Positions 41,401 through 49,485 are shown, counted from the first letter of the stretch. The stretch: DNA of 64,000 nucleotides from Methylobacterium sp. AMS5 (GCF_001542815.1 NZ_CP006992.1:1431501-1495500), one strand, 5' to 3'. Program-made: numbers and translations. Notes: generated by a model from the sequence alone, not told the origin.

Positions 41401-41894
41401 GCATCGAGGAGGGCGGGCGCCTTATCGTCCGCGGCCCCAACATCATGCTCGGCTACCTGCGGGCGGAGAATCCCGGCGTGCTCGAGCCGCCCGCCGACGG
41501 CTGGTACGACACCGGCGACATCGTCGCTCTTGATGCCGACGGCTTCGTGACGATCAAGGGCCGGGCCAAGCGCTTCGCCAAGATCGCCGGCGAGATGGTG
41601 TCGCTGGCCAGCGTCGAGGCGCTCGCCGCCGAACTCTGGCCCGACGCCCCGAGCGCGGTGGCCGCCGTGCCCGACGCCCGCAAGGGCGAGCGCCTGATCC
41701 TGTTCACGCAGGCCAAGGGCGCGACGCGGGCCGCCTACCAGACCCACGCCAAGAGCCGGGGCGCGGCCGACGTCGCGGTTCCCGCCGAGGTGGTCGTCGT
41801 GGAAGGACTGCCGATGCTCGGCACCGGCAAGGTCGATCAGGTCGGCGTCGTCAAACTCGCCAAGGAGCGGGCGGCGACGGCCGAGGCGGCGTGA
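38478..41894 (+). CDS. aas: Three-domain MFS / PlsC acyltransferase / acyl-ACP ligase (Aas-LplT fusion type)
   Basis: 1138 residues from the ATG at 38478. Residues about 1-425 form an MFS transporter like the lysophospholipid flippase LplT (FAPLFWCQFFSAFNDNFLKNAL at the start). About 430-630 is a PlsC-type acyltransferase with the HX4D motif NHVSFLD (about 459-465) and FPEGRLT. About 640-1138 is an AMP-forming ligase with FTSGSEGTPKG (about 796) and YDTGDIV. E. coli encodes LplT and Aas separately. The fusion imports lysophospholipid and re-acylates it with acyl-ACP at the inner membrane. The divergent TetR gene and twin operators suggest lipid-responsive control. Confidence 0.9.
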   Translation: MFRTLMTTRRFAPLFWCQFFSAFNDNFLKNALALLILFQVSARGESSGGVLVTLASAVFIGPFFILSGLGGQMADRYDKAVLAKRLKFAEIFAALLSVLGFWLHSVPLLFGALGLFGIIAALFGPIKYGILPDHLKREELTAGNALVEAATFLAILLGTITAGLAMAMGGHALGLGAGLMGMAVLCWLAARMIPATGEGAPDLRVDRNVARSTAELLRDLWSDTRLWRGSVIVSWFWLVGVVILSLLPVLVRQTLNGTEIVATTLLAIFSVGIAVGSGLASWLASGRIVLLPTPVGAVLMGLSGLDLAWTVSQVSPAVGEPVGAWDFITGGSGLRIAVDFFGLAVAGGLYVVPSFAAVQAWTEKAKRARVIGAVNVLTAAFMVAGTLALAVLQGIGLSTAQLLGLVAVLNLIAGAVILVTLPTNPLRDALSILFRAFYRLEVKGLENVEKAGPNAIVALNHVSFLDAPLALSLLDKEPVFAIDHGIAQRWWVKPFLKVTKAMPLDPTRPLATRTLINAVKSGETLIIFPEGRLTVTGSLMKVYDGAGLIADKSGAMVVPVKIDGPERTIFSRLKRDQVRRAWWPKVTVTIMPPVRLHVDPELKGKNRRRAAGAALYDIMSDLVFETADIDRGVFAALVEAGQLHGWRRTALEDPVSGTMSYARLVMGANILGRKLQALLPDPKKPVGLMLPNANGAAVTFFALASAGRVPAMINFSAGPAAVLSACRAAQVDTILTSRAFIEKGRLGALIEGIQGTIRLIYLEDVRARVTTGDKIRGFLEPRRPLVARQGRDPAAILFTSGSEGTPKGVMLANRAMLANTAQVAARIDFGPRDKVFNVLPVFHAFGLTAGLVLPLISGVPVYLYPSPLHYRIVPELIYGTNATVLFGTDTFLTGYAKMAHSYDLRSLRYVVAGAEAVKQATRKTWAEKFGLRILEGYGVTECGPVLALNTPMFNRFGTVGRLLPGIESRLEPVPGIEEGGRLIVRGPNIMLGYLRAENPGVLEPPADGWYDTGDIVALDADGFVTIKGRAKRFAKIAGEMVSLASVEALAAELWPDAPSAVAAVPDARKGERLILFTQAKGATRAAYQTHAKSRGAADVAVPAEVVVVEGLPMLGTGKVDQVGVVKLAKERAATAEAA

Positions 41895-42225
41895 GGAGCC
41901 CGGCGCGGGCGGGCTCTGACCTCGTTTCCGGTTGATGGACTCGGTTCCTCACCCGTCATCGCGAGGCGAGGCGTGAGCGATCCAGGGCACGACCCCTCCG
42001 AGTAGGGCGGTGCCCTGGATCGCTTCGCATTCGCTCGCGATGACGGAGGGGGCAAAGACCGGAGCGAGCAACCGGATGCCGTATGATCGGTCCGCCGATC
42101 CCGCGCGATCACGGGAGGATCCCGCGATGATGCCGGGCTGAAGCGGTGCAAAAATAAACCATGCTCGGTGGATACGGCGTGGCATGCGCGGTCCGCTCAG
42201 GCCGCGCCCGATCAGGGATCCGTCC
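41895..42225. repeat. Intergenic region with a 94-bp REP-like palindromic element (41953-42046)
   Basis: ccgtcatcgcgag (41953-41965) pairs exactly with ctcgcgatgacgg (42034-42046), and inside it agcgatccagggcac (41976-41990) pairs exactly with gtgccctggatcgct (42010-42024). The result is a long two-tier hairpin with a short loop. Such 'gtcatcgcgag...gatccaggg' elements resemble the dispersed palindromes of Bradyrhizobium/Methylobacterium-type genomes. The rest of the region holds the promoter of the DsbA-like gene; an AT-rich gcaaaaataaacca lies at about 42147. Confidence 0.85.
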
Positions 42226-42912
42226 ATGAGCCTCGACCGCCGCCGCTTCCTCGCCTCCTCGCTCGGCCTCGCGATCGCCGGCCCCGCCGCCGCGCAGAGC
42301 TACGGCCAGACCTTCAAGGTCGAGAACGACGAGGGCCGGCCGGTCGCCAACATGCGGCTGCCCGGCGAGATCACCGGGCAGATCCAGGAATTGCGCGGCG
42401 TCACCTATGTCGGGCCGCGCGAGGCCGAGGTGACCCTCTACGAGTTCTTCGACTACAACTGCCCCTGGTGCCGCAAGGCCGCCGCCGACGTCACGGCGCT
42501 CGCCGCCAGCGATCCGGCCCTGCGGATCGGCCTCGTCCACAACCCGATCCTCTCGCCGATGTCGGCCCAGGCCGCCAAGGTCTCGCTCGCCGTTCAGCGC
42601 AAGCTCGGCTCGGCCGCCGCCTTCGCCTTCTACGGCCAGTTGCTCGCCACCAAGGGCCAGATCGACGGGAACAAGGCGCTCGACATCGGCGCCAAGGCCG
42701 GGGTGAGGCGGGCGGAGCTCGAAGAGATCGCCGACAGCGAGGAGGTGCGCGAGGCGATGCGCGGGCACATGAACGTCGCGGCCAATCTCGGCCTCACCGC
42801 GACGCCCTCCTACGTGCTCGGCAACACCGGCGTGCTCGGCCATCCCGGCGTGAAGTCGCTGGCGCGGATGATCGCGGCGATGCGGCGCTGCGACCAGATC
42901 GCCTGCGGGTAG
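42226..42912 (+). CDS. Tat-exported DsbA family thiol-disulfide protein
   Basis: 228 residues from the ATG at 42226. The N-terminus SLDRRRFLASSLGLAIAGPAAAQ is a twin-arginine signal peptide. The thioredoxin active site CPWC lies in YEFFDYNCPWCRKA (about residues 73-86). A cis-Pro loop follows in LTATPSYVLGN. It belongs to the DsbA/Com1/ScsC-like group with an extra N-terminal segment (GEITGQIQELRG). It likely oxidises or isomerises disulfides in the periplasm. An in-frame ATG 42 bp upstream is less likely because the Tat motif would be buried. Confidence 0.88.
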   Translation: MSLDRRRFLASSLGLAIAGPAAAQSYGQTFKVENDEGRPVANMRLPGEITGQIQELRGVTYVGPREAEVTLYEFFDYNCPWCRKAAADVTALAASDPALRIGLVHNPILSPMSAQAAKVSLAVQRKLGSAAAFAFYGQLLATKGQIDGNKALDIGAKAGVRRAELEEIADSEEVREAMRGHMNVAANLGLTATPSYVLGNTGVLGHPGVKSLARMIAAMRRCDQIACG

Positions 42913-42933
42913 GCGTGGCCTTTCGCCGTCGCG

Positions 42934-43926
42934 TCAGGCGCCGCCGATGAGGATGCCCGTCGCCAGCACGAGGGCGCCGCCGAGCACGATCTGGAAGGCG
43001 GCGCGCAGGAACGGCGTCTCCATGTAGCGGTTCTGGATCCAGACGATGGCCCAGAGCTCGAAGAAGACCACGGCGAAGGCGATGCTCGTCGCCAGCCAGA
43101 AATTCGGGATCAGGTAGGGCAGCGCGTGGCCGAGGCCGCCGAGCGCGGTCATCACGCCGGAGGCGAGGCCGCGCTTGAGCGGTGAGCCGCGCCCGGAGAT
43201 CTTGCCGTCGTCGTGCGCGGCTTCCGTAAAGCCCATCGAGATGCCCGCGCCGATCGAGGCCGAGAGCCCGACGAGGAAGGTCGTCCACGGATTCTGGGTG
43301 GCGAAGGCGGTGGCGAAGATCGGGGCGAGCGTCGAGACCGAGCCATCCATGAGGCCGGCAAGCCCCGGCTGGACCCAGGTCAGGATAAACTGGCGATGCG
43401 CGACCGCGTCCTCCTCGTCGCGGACGGAGCCGCCGAGATGCTCGTCCGTCAGCGCCTCGGCCGCCCGCTCGTGCGCGCTCTCCGCTGCGGCGAGGTCCCC
43501 GAGCAGGCGGCGCGTGTCGGCGTCGGTCGAGCGCCGGGCGGCGGCGAGGTAGAAGTCGCGCGCTTGCCGCTCCATCGCGGCGGCCTCCTCGCGGACGCGG
43601 TCGAGCCCGAGATTGCGCATCAGCCAGACCGGCTTGCGGCTGTAATAGCCGGCGATGTGCTCGCGCCGAATCGGGATGATGAAGTCGCCGAAGCGCTGCT
43701 TGTAGCACGCGATCAGGCGGCGGCGGTGTTCGTCCTCGGCCTCCGCCATCGCGTCGAACAGGGCGGCCGAATGGGGATAGTCTCCGCGCAGGCGCCCGGC
43801 ATAGGCGCGGTAGATCTGGCCGTCCTCCTCCTCGGAGCCGATCGCCAGCGCCAGGATCTCCTGCTCGCTGAGATCGTCGAACCGTTTCCGGCCGCCGAGC
43901 GTCAGCATCGAGAGACGGCTCATCAT
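42934..43926 (-). CDS. mbfA: Membrane-bound ferritin / VIT-type iron exporter MbfA
   Basis: 330 residues from tandem ATGs (43926 or 43923). Residues about 15-165 form a rubrerythrin/ferritin-like four-helix bundle with Glu/His iron ligands (LAIGSEEEDGQIYRAYA, AMAEAEDEHRRRL, AAESAHERAAEAL). The C-terminal half is a VIT1/CCC1-like membrane domain (LAGLMDGSVSTLAPIFATAFATQNPW, then two to three more helices). MbfA exports iron and protects against iron/peroxide stress in Bradyrhizobium and Agrobacterium, where Irr represses it. It lies 47 bp after the gamma-CA-like gene on the same strand, so it may share that transcript; I saw no Irr box in the gap. Confidence 0.88.
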   Translation of the reverse strand: MMSRLSMLTLGGRKRFDDLSEQEILALAIGSEEEDGQIYRAYAGRLRGDYPHSAALFDAMAEAEDEHRRRLIACYKQRFGDFIIPIRREHIAGYYSRKPVWLMRNLGLDRVREEAAAMERQARDFYLAAARRSTDADTRRLLGDLAAAESAHERAAEALTDEHLGGSVRDEEDAVAHRQFILTWVQPGLAGLMDGSVSTLAPIFATAFATQNPWTTFLVGLSASIGAGISMGFTEAAHDDGKISGRGSPLKRGLASGVMTALGGLGHALPYLIPNFWLATSIAFAVVFFELWAIVWIQNRYMETPFLRAAFQIVLGGALVLATGILIGGA

Positions 43927-43973
43927 GGCTCTATCGACTCCGGGGACGGCGCGTTGGAGAGGGGGGGCTGGCC

Positions 43974-44996
43974 CTACCCCTCCTGCTCCTGCAGCAGCCG
44001 GTACTCGCGCCCGTGCCGGCAATAGCCCTCGACGATGTGGCTCATCATCGCGCGCTTGGTCGGGTCGAGGGCGCCGAGGATGCGCGCGGGCCGCCCGCCC
44101 CAGAGATGGCCGCCCTCCAGCAACTGGCCCGGATCGGTGGTCGAGCCGCCGGCCAGCATCACGTCGTCGGCCACCACGGTGCCCGGCGCCAGCACCGAGC
44201 CGATGCCGATGAGGCTACGGGCGCCGATCCGGCAATCGGCCATGCGCACGTTGTGGCCGATGGTGGTGTCGCGCCCGATCACCACGCCCTCGCCGCGGCT
44301 GCGGATCACGGTGTTGTCCTGGATGTTGGTGTCGGCGCCGACCACGATCGGCCCGACCTCCGCGGCAAGTTCGCAGGAGAACAGCACCGTCGATCCGGCG
44401 CCCAGCGCGATGCGGCCGGAGAGCCGAGCGGTGCGGGCCACGAACACGCTGGCCTCGGTCTCCTGCGGCTCGGGTGGCGCGGGCGGGCTCGCCGCCTCGC
44501 CGGAGGCCTCGCGCAGGCGCTCGGCCCGCTCGGCCAGTTCCTCCGGCGTGACGGCGCGCAGGCGCTTGGCCGGGTTGCCGCCATAGGCGAAGCCGCTCTC
44601 GAGCTTCGAGCGGGGGAAGATGGTGGCGCCGGCCTCGATCAGGACGTTGTCGCCGACGACAGCGCCATCGAGGATGATCGCGTCGTCCTCGATCACCACG
44701 TCCGAGCCCACGGTGCAGGCATGCACCACCGCGTTGCGGCCGACCGTGACCCGGTCGCCGATCTGCGTCGGCAGCGATTCGGTGGCGATGTGGACGGTGG
44801 AGCGGGCCCCGAGCCAGAAGCGCTCGCCCGCGGTGATCGGCTGGCCGTCGCTGCGGATCACGCTGTCGTCGCCGAGCCAGGCCTGGCTCCCGAGGGTGGC
44901 GGCGCCGATCACGGTGCTGGCCCGCCCGCACCAGACGGGGCGGCTCGCGAAGACGGGCAGGATGCCGTCGTAGGGCAGGATCAGGTCGGGCGTCAC
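43974..44996 (-). CDS. Tandemly duplicated gamma-carbonic-anhydrase-like hexapeptide protein
   Basis: 340 residues from a GTG at 44994-44996 (VTPDLILPYDG); the frame stays open to a TTG at 45095. It contains two complete left-handed beta-helix (LbH) units, about residues 8-155 and 180-325. Each ends in the gamma-CA tail pattern (YGGNPAKRLRAVTPEE; LWGGRPARILGALDP). Half 1 keeps the VIRSD pair, H69 and H92 but has R87 where the middle metal His belongs. Half 2 keeps NIQD and H248 but has R232 and A253 in place of the other two His. The halves are joined by a Pro/Glu-rich linker. Activity as a carbonic anhydrase is uncertain. Confidence 0.82.
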   Translation of the reverse strand: MTPDLILPYDGILPVFASRPVWCGRASTVIGAATLGSQAWLGDDSVIRSDGQPITAGERFWLGARSTVHIATESLPTQIGDRVTVGRNAVVHACTVGSDVVIEDDAIILDGAVVGDNVLIEAGATIFPRSKLESGFAYGGNPAKRLRAVTPEELAERAERLREASGEAASPPAPPEPQETEASVFVARTARLSGRIALGAGSTVLFSCELAAEVGPIVVGADTNIQDNTVIRSRGEGVVIGRDTTIGHNVRMADCRIGARSLIGIGSVLAPGTVVADDVMLAGGSTTDPGQLLEGGHLWGGRPARILGALDPTKRAMMSHIVEGYCRHGREYRLLQEQEG

Positions 44997-45145
44997 GTCG
45001 CGGCTCGCTGTTCGTCGAAACGGCGCCGGTGGCGCGGTCCCATTCTTGAGCCATATAGGCTCACGGGCAAATGGGGTCACGGGCCGGCGCGACAAAGCCG
45101 GGGTCGGCCTGTCGGCGCCGCGTACGCGTTCGCGAAGAGTGGGTC

Positions 45146-45598
45146 ATGACGGTCAGCATCCAGTCCGAGCCGTTCGACACCGCCGCCGAGATCGCCCGGA
45201 TCGAGGCGGACCTGGCCGGGCGGGCGGGGGCGGTCGTGACCTTCTCCGGCCTGTGCCGCGACGAGGCGGGCCGGCTCGCCGCGCTGGAGCTGGAGCACTA
45301 CCCCGGCATGGCCGAGGCCGAGATCGCCCGCGTGGTGGAGGAGGCGCGTGCCCGCTGGCCGGTCCAGGCCCTGCGGGTGATCCACCGCCACGGGCTGGTG
45401 CGGCCGGGCGAAGGCATCGTCCTCGTCGTCAGCGCCTCGCCCCACCGCAAGGCCGCCTTCGCCGCGGCCGACTTCCTGATGGACTACCTCAAGACCCGCG
45501 CCCCGTTCTGGAAGCGCGAGCACCTCGCCGACGGCACCACCGGCGGCTGGGTCGCGGCGACGGAGGCCGACGCCGCCGCCGCCCAAGCCTGGGCGTGA
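45146..45598 (+). CDS. moaE: Molybdopterin synthase catalytic subunit
   Basis: 150 residues from the ATG at 45146. GAVVTFSGLCRDEAGRLAALELEHYPGMAEAEIARV is the MoaE N-terminal pattern. VSASPHRKAAFAAADFLMDYLKTRAPFWKREHLADGTTGGWV contains the catalytic lysine segment, quoted here in part. With MoaD it inserts sulfur into precursor Z to form molybdopterin. No moaD is adjacent. The gene is divergent from the gamma-CA-like gene with about 150 bp between starts. Confidence 0.93.
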   Translation: MTVSIQSEPFDTAAEIARIEADLAGRAGAVVTFSGLCRDEAGRLAALELEHYPGMAEAEIARVVEEARARWPVQALRVIHRHGLVRPGEGIVLVVSASPHRKAAFAAADFLMDYLKTRAPFWKREHLADGTTGGWVAATEADAAAAQAWA

Positions 45599-45636
45599 TA
45601 CCCATTTGATTGTCCCGGGGTCTCCTGCGGCCCCGC

Positions 45637-46794
45637 ATGAACCGCGAACGGATCCCCCGAACCATGACGGCTCCCCCTTTCAGCCCGCCGGCCAACCCGC
45701 CGGGCGCGCGGCGCCTCGCGGCCGCGGGCATCGCGGTCGTGGCCTTTGCCGCCGCCCTCTGGCTCGCCTGGACCGCGGCGGCGACGCTGCTGCTGATCTT
45801 TTCCGGCATCCTGTTCGCCGTCTTCCTCGACGGGTTGACGCGGGGCCTGGGCTACCTGCTGCCGATCGGGCGCGGCTGGCGCCTCACGCTCGTCTGCCTC
45901 GTCCTCGCTGCCCTCGCCCTCGGGCTCTCGGCCTTCGGCGGCACCACCGTGGCGAGCCAGGCGCGCGACCTCGGCACCACGGTGCGCCAGCAATCGGAGA
46001 CCGTGCGCGACTGGCTGAAGGAGCGCGGCGTCGAGATCGACCTGTCGCAGGGCGCGCCCGCAGGCGACGGTCAGGGCGGTGAGGGCAAGGACAAGAAGGA
46101 GGGTGGCCTCGCCGGCCTCGCCTCGGGCGCCCTCAAGAGCCCCGGCTCGCTCCTGTCGGATGCCGGCAGCGTGCTCGGGCCGGCGGCGAGCGTGGTGCTG
46201 GCGCTGTTCAACGCGCTGGGCAACGTCCTCGTCATCGTCTTCCTCGGCGTCGCCGTCGCCGCCGACCCGGGGAGCTACCGCGACGGCGCCCTGCGGCTCG
46301 TGCCCCGGCGCCACCGCGAGAAGGGTGCGCGCGTCCTCGACGGGTCGGGCGAGACCCTGCGGCACTGGCTGTTCGGGCAGCTCGTGACCATGGCCGCGAT
46401 CTTCCTGCTGACCTGGGCGGGCTTGAGCTTCCTCGGGATCGGCGGCGCGCTGATCCTCGGGCTCCAGGCGGGCCTGCTCGCCTTCGTGCCGACCATCGGG
46501 CCGTTGATCGCGGGTCTGGTGATCGTGCTGAGCAGCCTCGCTTCGGGGCTGAACGGATTGCTCGGGGCGCTCGGCGTCTACCTCGCGGTGCAGGCGGCGG
46601 AGAGCTACGGGCTCACCCCGTTCATCCAGCGCCGCGCCCTCGACCTGCCGGCAGCGACGATCTTCGCCGGCCAGCTCCTGCTCGGCGTGCTGTTCGGCCT
46701 GTGGGGCGTGGCGCTCGCGCTGCCGCTCGTGGCCGTGATCAAGGTGCTGCTGGAAGAACTCTACATCGAGGACGGGGCCGAAGCGGAGGCCTGA
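45637..46794 (+). CDS. AI-2E family transporter (PerM-like)
   Basis: 385 residues from the ATG at 45637; 45664 is an alternative start (MTAPPFSPP). An N-terminal helix pair (LAAAGIAVVAFAAALWLAW; LLLIFSGILFAVFLDGL) is followed by a periplasmic segment with a Gly/Lys-rich stretch (about residues 135-155). Several C-terminal helices carry the family core GLQAGLLAFVPTIGPLIAG and AAESYGLTPFIQRRALDLPA. The family includes Na+/H+ antiporters and the TqsA autoinducer exporter; the substrate here is not predictable. Confidence 0.85.
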   Translation: MNRERIPRTMTAPPFSPPANPPGARRLAAAGIAVVAFAAALWLAWTAAATLLLIFSGILFAVFLDGLTRGLGYLLPIGRGWRLTLVCLVLAALALGLSAFGGTTVASQARDLGTTVRQQSETVRDWLKERGVEIDLSQGAPAGDGQGGEGKDKKEGGLAGLASGALKSPGSLLSDAGSVLGPAASVVLALFNALGNVLVIVFLGVAVAADPGSYRDGALRLVPRRHREKGARVLDGSGETLRHWLFGQLVTMAAIFLLTWAGLSFLGIGGALILGLQAGLLAFVPTIGPLIAGLVIVLSSLASGLNGLLGALGVYLAVQAAESYGLTPFIQRRALDLPAATIFAGQLLLGVLFGLWGVALALPLVAVIKVLLEELYIEDGAEAEA

Positions 46795-46833
46795 CGGTCC
46801 GCTCCGGCTGATCGCCGCGCAAGGTGCGGAGCC

Positions 46834-46861
46834 CCCCTCTCCCCGCTTGCGGTGAGAGGGG
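46834..46861. terminator. Hairpin between convergent AI-2E and mqo genes
   Basis: cccctct (46834-46840) pairs with agagggg (46855-46861), with additional imperfect pairing in the loop (ccccgc/ggt). It lies 40 bp after the AI-2E stop and 78 bp before the mqo stop. There is no T run, so the termination function is tentative. Confidence 0.4.
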
Positions 46862-46938
46862 AACCGACGGCTCCCGAAGTCATCATCAGGAAACCGTACA
46901 GCGGTCCGCTCCGGCCCCGGTCGTCTTACGGCGCCGTG

Positions 46939-48585
46939 TTACGGCGCCATGTCGGGGACCGGCTTGACGGTCCCCATCTCGGCCGCGGGCGTCGGCTGGG
47001 CCGGAGCCCCGATCTGCGGCGGCGGGGTGAGCTGCAGGTGCTCGCTGGTATAGGCCAGCGCCTGCTGCACCCGCTGCGGATCGTCGTTCAGCCGCGTGCC
47101 GTAGCTCGGCACGATCTGGCGGATCTTCGCCTGCCACTCGGGGCTGGCGACCTTCTGCGCAAACACCTTCTCCAGCACGTTCAGCATGATCGGCGCGGCG
47201 GTGGAGGCGCCCGGCGAGGCGCCGAGCAGGGCGGCGATGCTGCCGTCCTTGGCGCTCACGACCTCGGTGCCGAGCTTGAGCACGCCGCCCTTCTCCGGGT
47301 CGCGCTTGATGATCTGCACGCGCTGCCCGGCCTGGACGAGGCGCCACTCGTCCGTCTTCGCGTCGGGGAAGTACTCGCGCAGGGCTTGGTGGCGGTCCTC
47401 GTCGGAGAGCATCACTTGGCCGGCGAGGTACTCGATCAGCGGGTACTGCTCGACGCCGACGCGGACCATCGGCCAGACATTGCTGGTCGTGGTCGAGGTC
47501 AGCAGGTCGAAATACGAGCCTTCCTTCAGGAACTTGGTCGAGAAGGTCGCGAACGGTCCGAACAGGATCACGCGCTTGCCGTCGAGCATCCGCGTGTCGA
47601 GATGCGGCACGGACATCGGCGGCGAGCCGACCGAGGCCTTGCCGTAGGCCTTGGCGAGGTGGCGCAGGGCCACGTCCTGGTTCTCGGTGACGAGGAACGA
47701 GCCGCCGACGGGGAAGCCGCCATAGTCGTCGGCCTCGGGAATGCCGGAGGCCTGAAGCAGGTGCAGGGCGCCGCCGCCCGCGCCGATGAACACGAACCGG
47801 GCATCGACCGTGTGGCGGCTGCCGTCCTTCAGGTTCTTCGACGTGACGCGCCAGGTCCCGTCCTTGTTACGCTCGAAGCTCTCGACCTCGGTGGAGAGGC
47901 GAAGGTCGAACTTCGGGCCGTTCTTCAGCGAGGCGATGTACTGGCGGGTCACCTCGCCCCATTCGCAATCGGTGCCGAGCGGCGACCAGGTGGCGGCGAC
48001 CTTCTGCTTCGGGTCGCGCCCCTCCATCATCACGGGGACCCACTTCTTGAGCTGCTCGGGGTCGGTCGAGAACTCCATCCCGGCAAACAGCGGGCTCGCC
48101 TTCAGCGCCTCGTAGCGCTTGCGCAGGAAGGTGATGTTGTCGTCGCCCCAGACGAAGCTCATGTGGGGCGTGGAATTGATGAAGGAGCGGGGGTTCTTCA
48201 GCACGCCCTTTTGGACCTGCCAGGCCATGAACTGGCGCGTGACCTGGAAGGCCTCGTTGATCTCGACGGCCTTGTCGATCTGGACGTTCCCCTTGGAATC
48301 CTCCGGGGTGTAGTTCAGCTCCGCCAGGGCCGAGTGGCCGGTGCCGGCGTTGTTCCAGCCGTTGGAGCTTTCCAGCGCCACGCCGTCGAGCCGCTCGACC
48401 ATCTCCAGCGACCAGTCGGGCTCGAGTTCGCGCAGCCACACGCCGAGCGTCGCGCTCATGATGCCGCCGCCGATCAGCAGGACATCGACCTTGCGGGGCT
48501 CGCCCGCGGCGAGCAGGGGCGAACCCGGCAGAGCCGTCGCCGCCAAACCCGCCAATGCGCCGCCGAGAACATGACGCCGGTTCAT
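46939..48585 (-). CDS. mqo: Malate:quinone oxidoreductase
   Basis: 548 residues from the ATG at 48583-48585 (MNRRHVLGG); an ATG two codons earlier and another at 48645 are alternatives. The N-terminus [26 protein letters not shown] is a signal-like, possibly twin-arginine, sequence. The FAD-binding motif is [26 protein letters not shown], and the [20 protein letters not shown] region is diagnostic for Mqo. It oxidises malate to oxaloacetate and passes electrons to quinone at the membrane. It is separate from TCA operons here. An 8-bp-arm inverted repeat sits just upstream of the preferred start. Confidence 0.92.
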   Translation of the reverse strand: MNRRHVLGGALAGLAATALPGSPLLAAGEPRKVDVLLIGGGIMSATLGVWLRELEPDWSLEMVERLDGVALESSNGWNNAGTGHSALAELNYTPEDSKGNVQIDKAVEINEAFQVTRQFMAWQVQKGVLKNPRSFINSTPHMSFVWGDDNITFLRKRYEALKASPLFAGMEFSTDPEQLKKWVPVMMEGRDPKQKVAATWSPLGTDCEWGEVTRQYIASLKNGPKFDLRLSTEVESFERNKDGTWRVTSKNLKDGSRHTVDARFVFIGAGGGALHLLQASGIPEADDYGGFPVGGSFLVTENQDVALRHLAKAYGKASVGSPPMSVPHLDTRMLDGKRVILFGPFATFSTKFLKEGSYFDLLTSTTTSNVWPMVRVGVEQYPLIEYLAGQVMLSDEDRHQALREYFPDAKTDEWRLVQAGQRVQIIKRDPEKGGVLKLGTEVVSAKDGSIAALLGASPGASTAAPIMLNVLEKVFAQKVASPEWQAKIRQIVPSYGTRLNDDPQRVQQALAYTSEHLQLTPPPQIGAPAQPTPAAEMGTVKPVPDMAP

Positions 48586-48600
48586 CGGCATCAGATTATG

Positions 48601-48627
48601 CTGCACATTGGCGGGGCGGATGTGCAG
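48601..48627. promoter_or_regulatory. Inverted repeat upstream of mqo
   Basis: ctgcacat (48601-48608) and atgtgcag (48620-48627) are exact reverse complements with an 11-nt GC-rich spacer. They lie 16-42 nt upstream of the preferred mqo ATG. It could be an operator or a 5'-UTR hairpin near the ribosome site. An AT-rich stretch (48628-48675) follows, where the promoter probably lies. Confidence 0.5.
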
Positions 48628-48825
48628 TTTATCGTCATTATTCATTTTATTTTTCGCGCCGCTCAAAAATTTATTGGCCCGACAGGTCCGCTACAATACG
48701 CTCGGGCGAGCGACAACCCATCGATTACATGGCTGCCATGCCCTGAAATTTTGAACACTTGCAGCCGATTGTCAGGCCAACCCCAGGTCGCCCATCGCCC
48801 ATTTTATGAACCCGTGGGCAAGCCC

Positions 48826-49485
48826 TCAGCGCGCCGCCGAGCGCTCCACCCGACGGACGCTGCCCAGCAGGGCGCGGGCGGCCCGGTGGCGGACGGCGCC
48901 GGTCTCGCAGGTCTTGCAGATCACCCCGAGAAAGCGGCCGTCGATCACGGTCTCGGCGAACAGGCCCGACTTGAACCGCGGCGCCGCCTCGGTCTCGACC
49001 GCAAACCACTCGCGGGCGCCGAATCGCTCGGGCCCGAGCGGCCGGCGGATCGTGGCGCCCGGGCTCGTGCTCTTCAGGACCGCGCGCAGGCGGAAGTAGC
49101 GGGAGAGCGGTGCGGTGTAGAGCCCGGTAAGCCTGGCCGCGTCGTCCGCGCCCTCGACCGGGGCGGTTCGCAGGCGCAGGGTGCAGGCCTCCTTGGTGCG
49201 GGCGCAGGCCGGCGTCTCGCACACGATCCGCACGACGCGCCGGCCGCGGGCGTCGCCAGGATCCTCATCGGCATCCTCCAGCACCCAGCCCGGCGGCAGG
49301 TCGAGCGTGAAGCCCTGGTCGAGGCGCAGCGTCGTCGGTCCCGGAAGGGCCTTCTCCGCGTCGGTGCTCGCCTCCGGTGCGGGTTCCTCGGTGGTGGTCG
49401 GCATCTCCTCGGCCCGGGCCGGAGCGATGCCGAGCAGGCACGACAGGAGAAGAGCCGCAGGGCCGTGGCGAAAAAGATCGGTCAT
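48826..49485 (-). CDS. Secreted protein of unknown function, last gene of the SWIM-MoxR-vWA operon
   Basis: 219 residues with a signal peptide (about 1-25, ending APARA). An acidic Thr/Glu/Pro stretch follows. The mature domain then has LDLPPGWVLEDADEDPGD, IVCETPACARTKEACTLRLR and FLGVICKTCETG, with paired cysteines that could form disulfides in the periplasm. I do not recognise the family. Its ATG overlaps the stop of the YcxB-like gene (ATGA), which ties its expression to the upstream operon. Confidence 0.7.
   Translation of the reverse strand: MTDLFRHGPAALLLSCLLGIAPARAEEMPTTTEEPAPEASTDAEKALPGPTTLRLDQGFTLDLPPGWVLEDADEDPGDARGRRVVRIVCETPACARTKEACTLRLRTAPVEGADDAARLTGLYTAPLSRYFRLRAVLKSTSPGATIRRPLGPERFGAREWFAVETEAAPRFKSGLFAETVIDGRFLGVICKTCETGAVRHRAARALLGSVRRVERSAAR

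Noticed and set aside
38538..41747. A 1069-codon open frame on the minus strand
   Set aside because: Antisense shadow of the Aas-like fusion; low-complexity composition, no recognisable domain.
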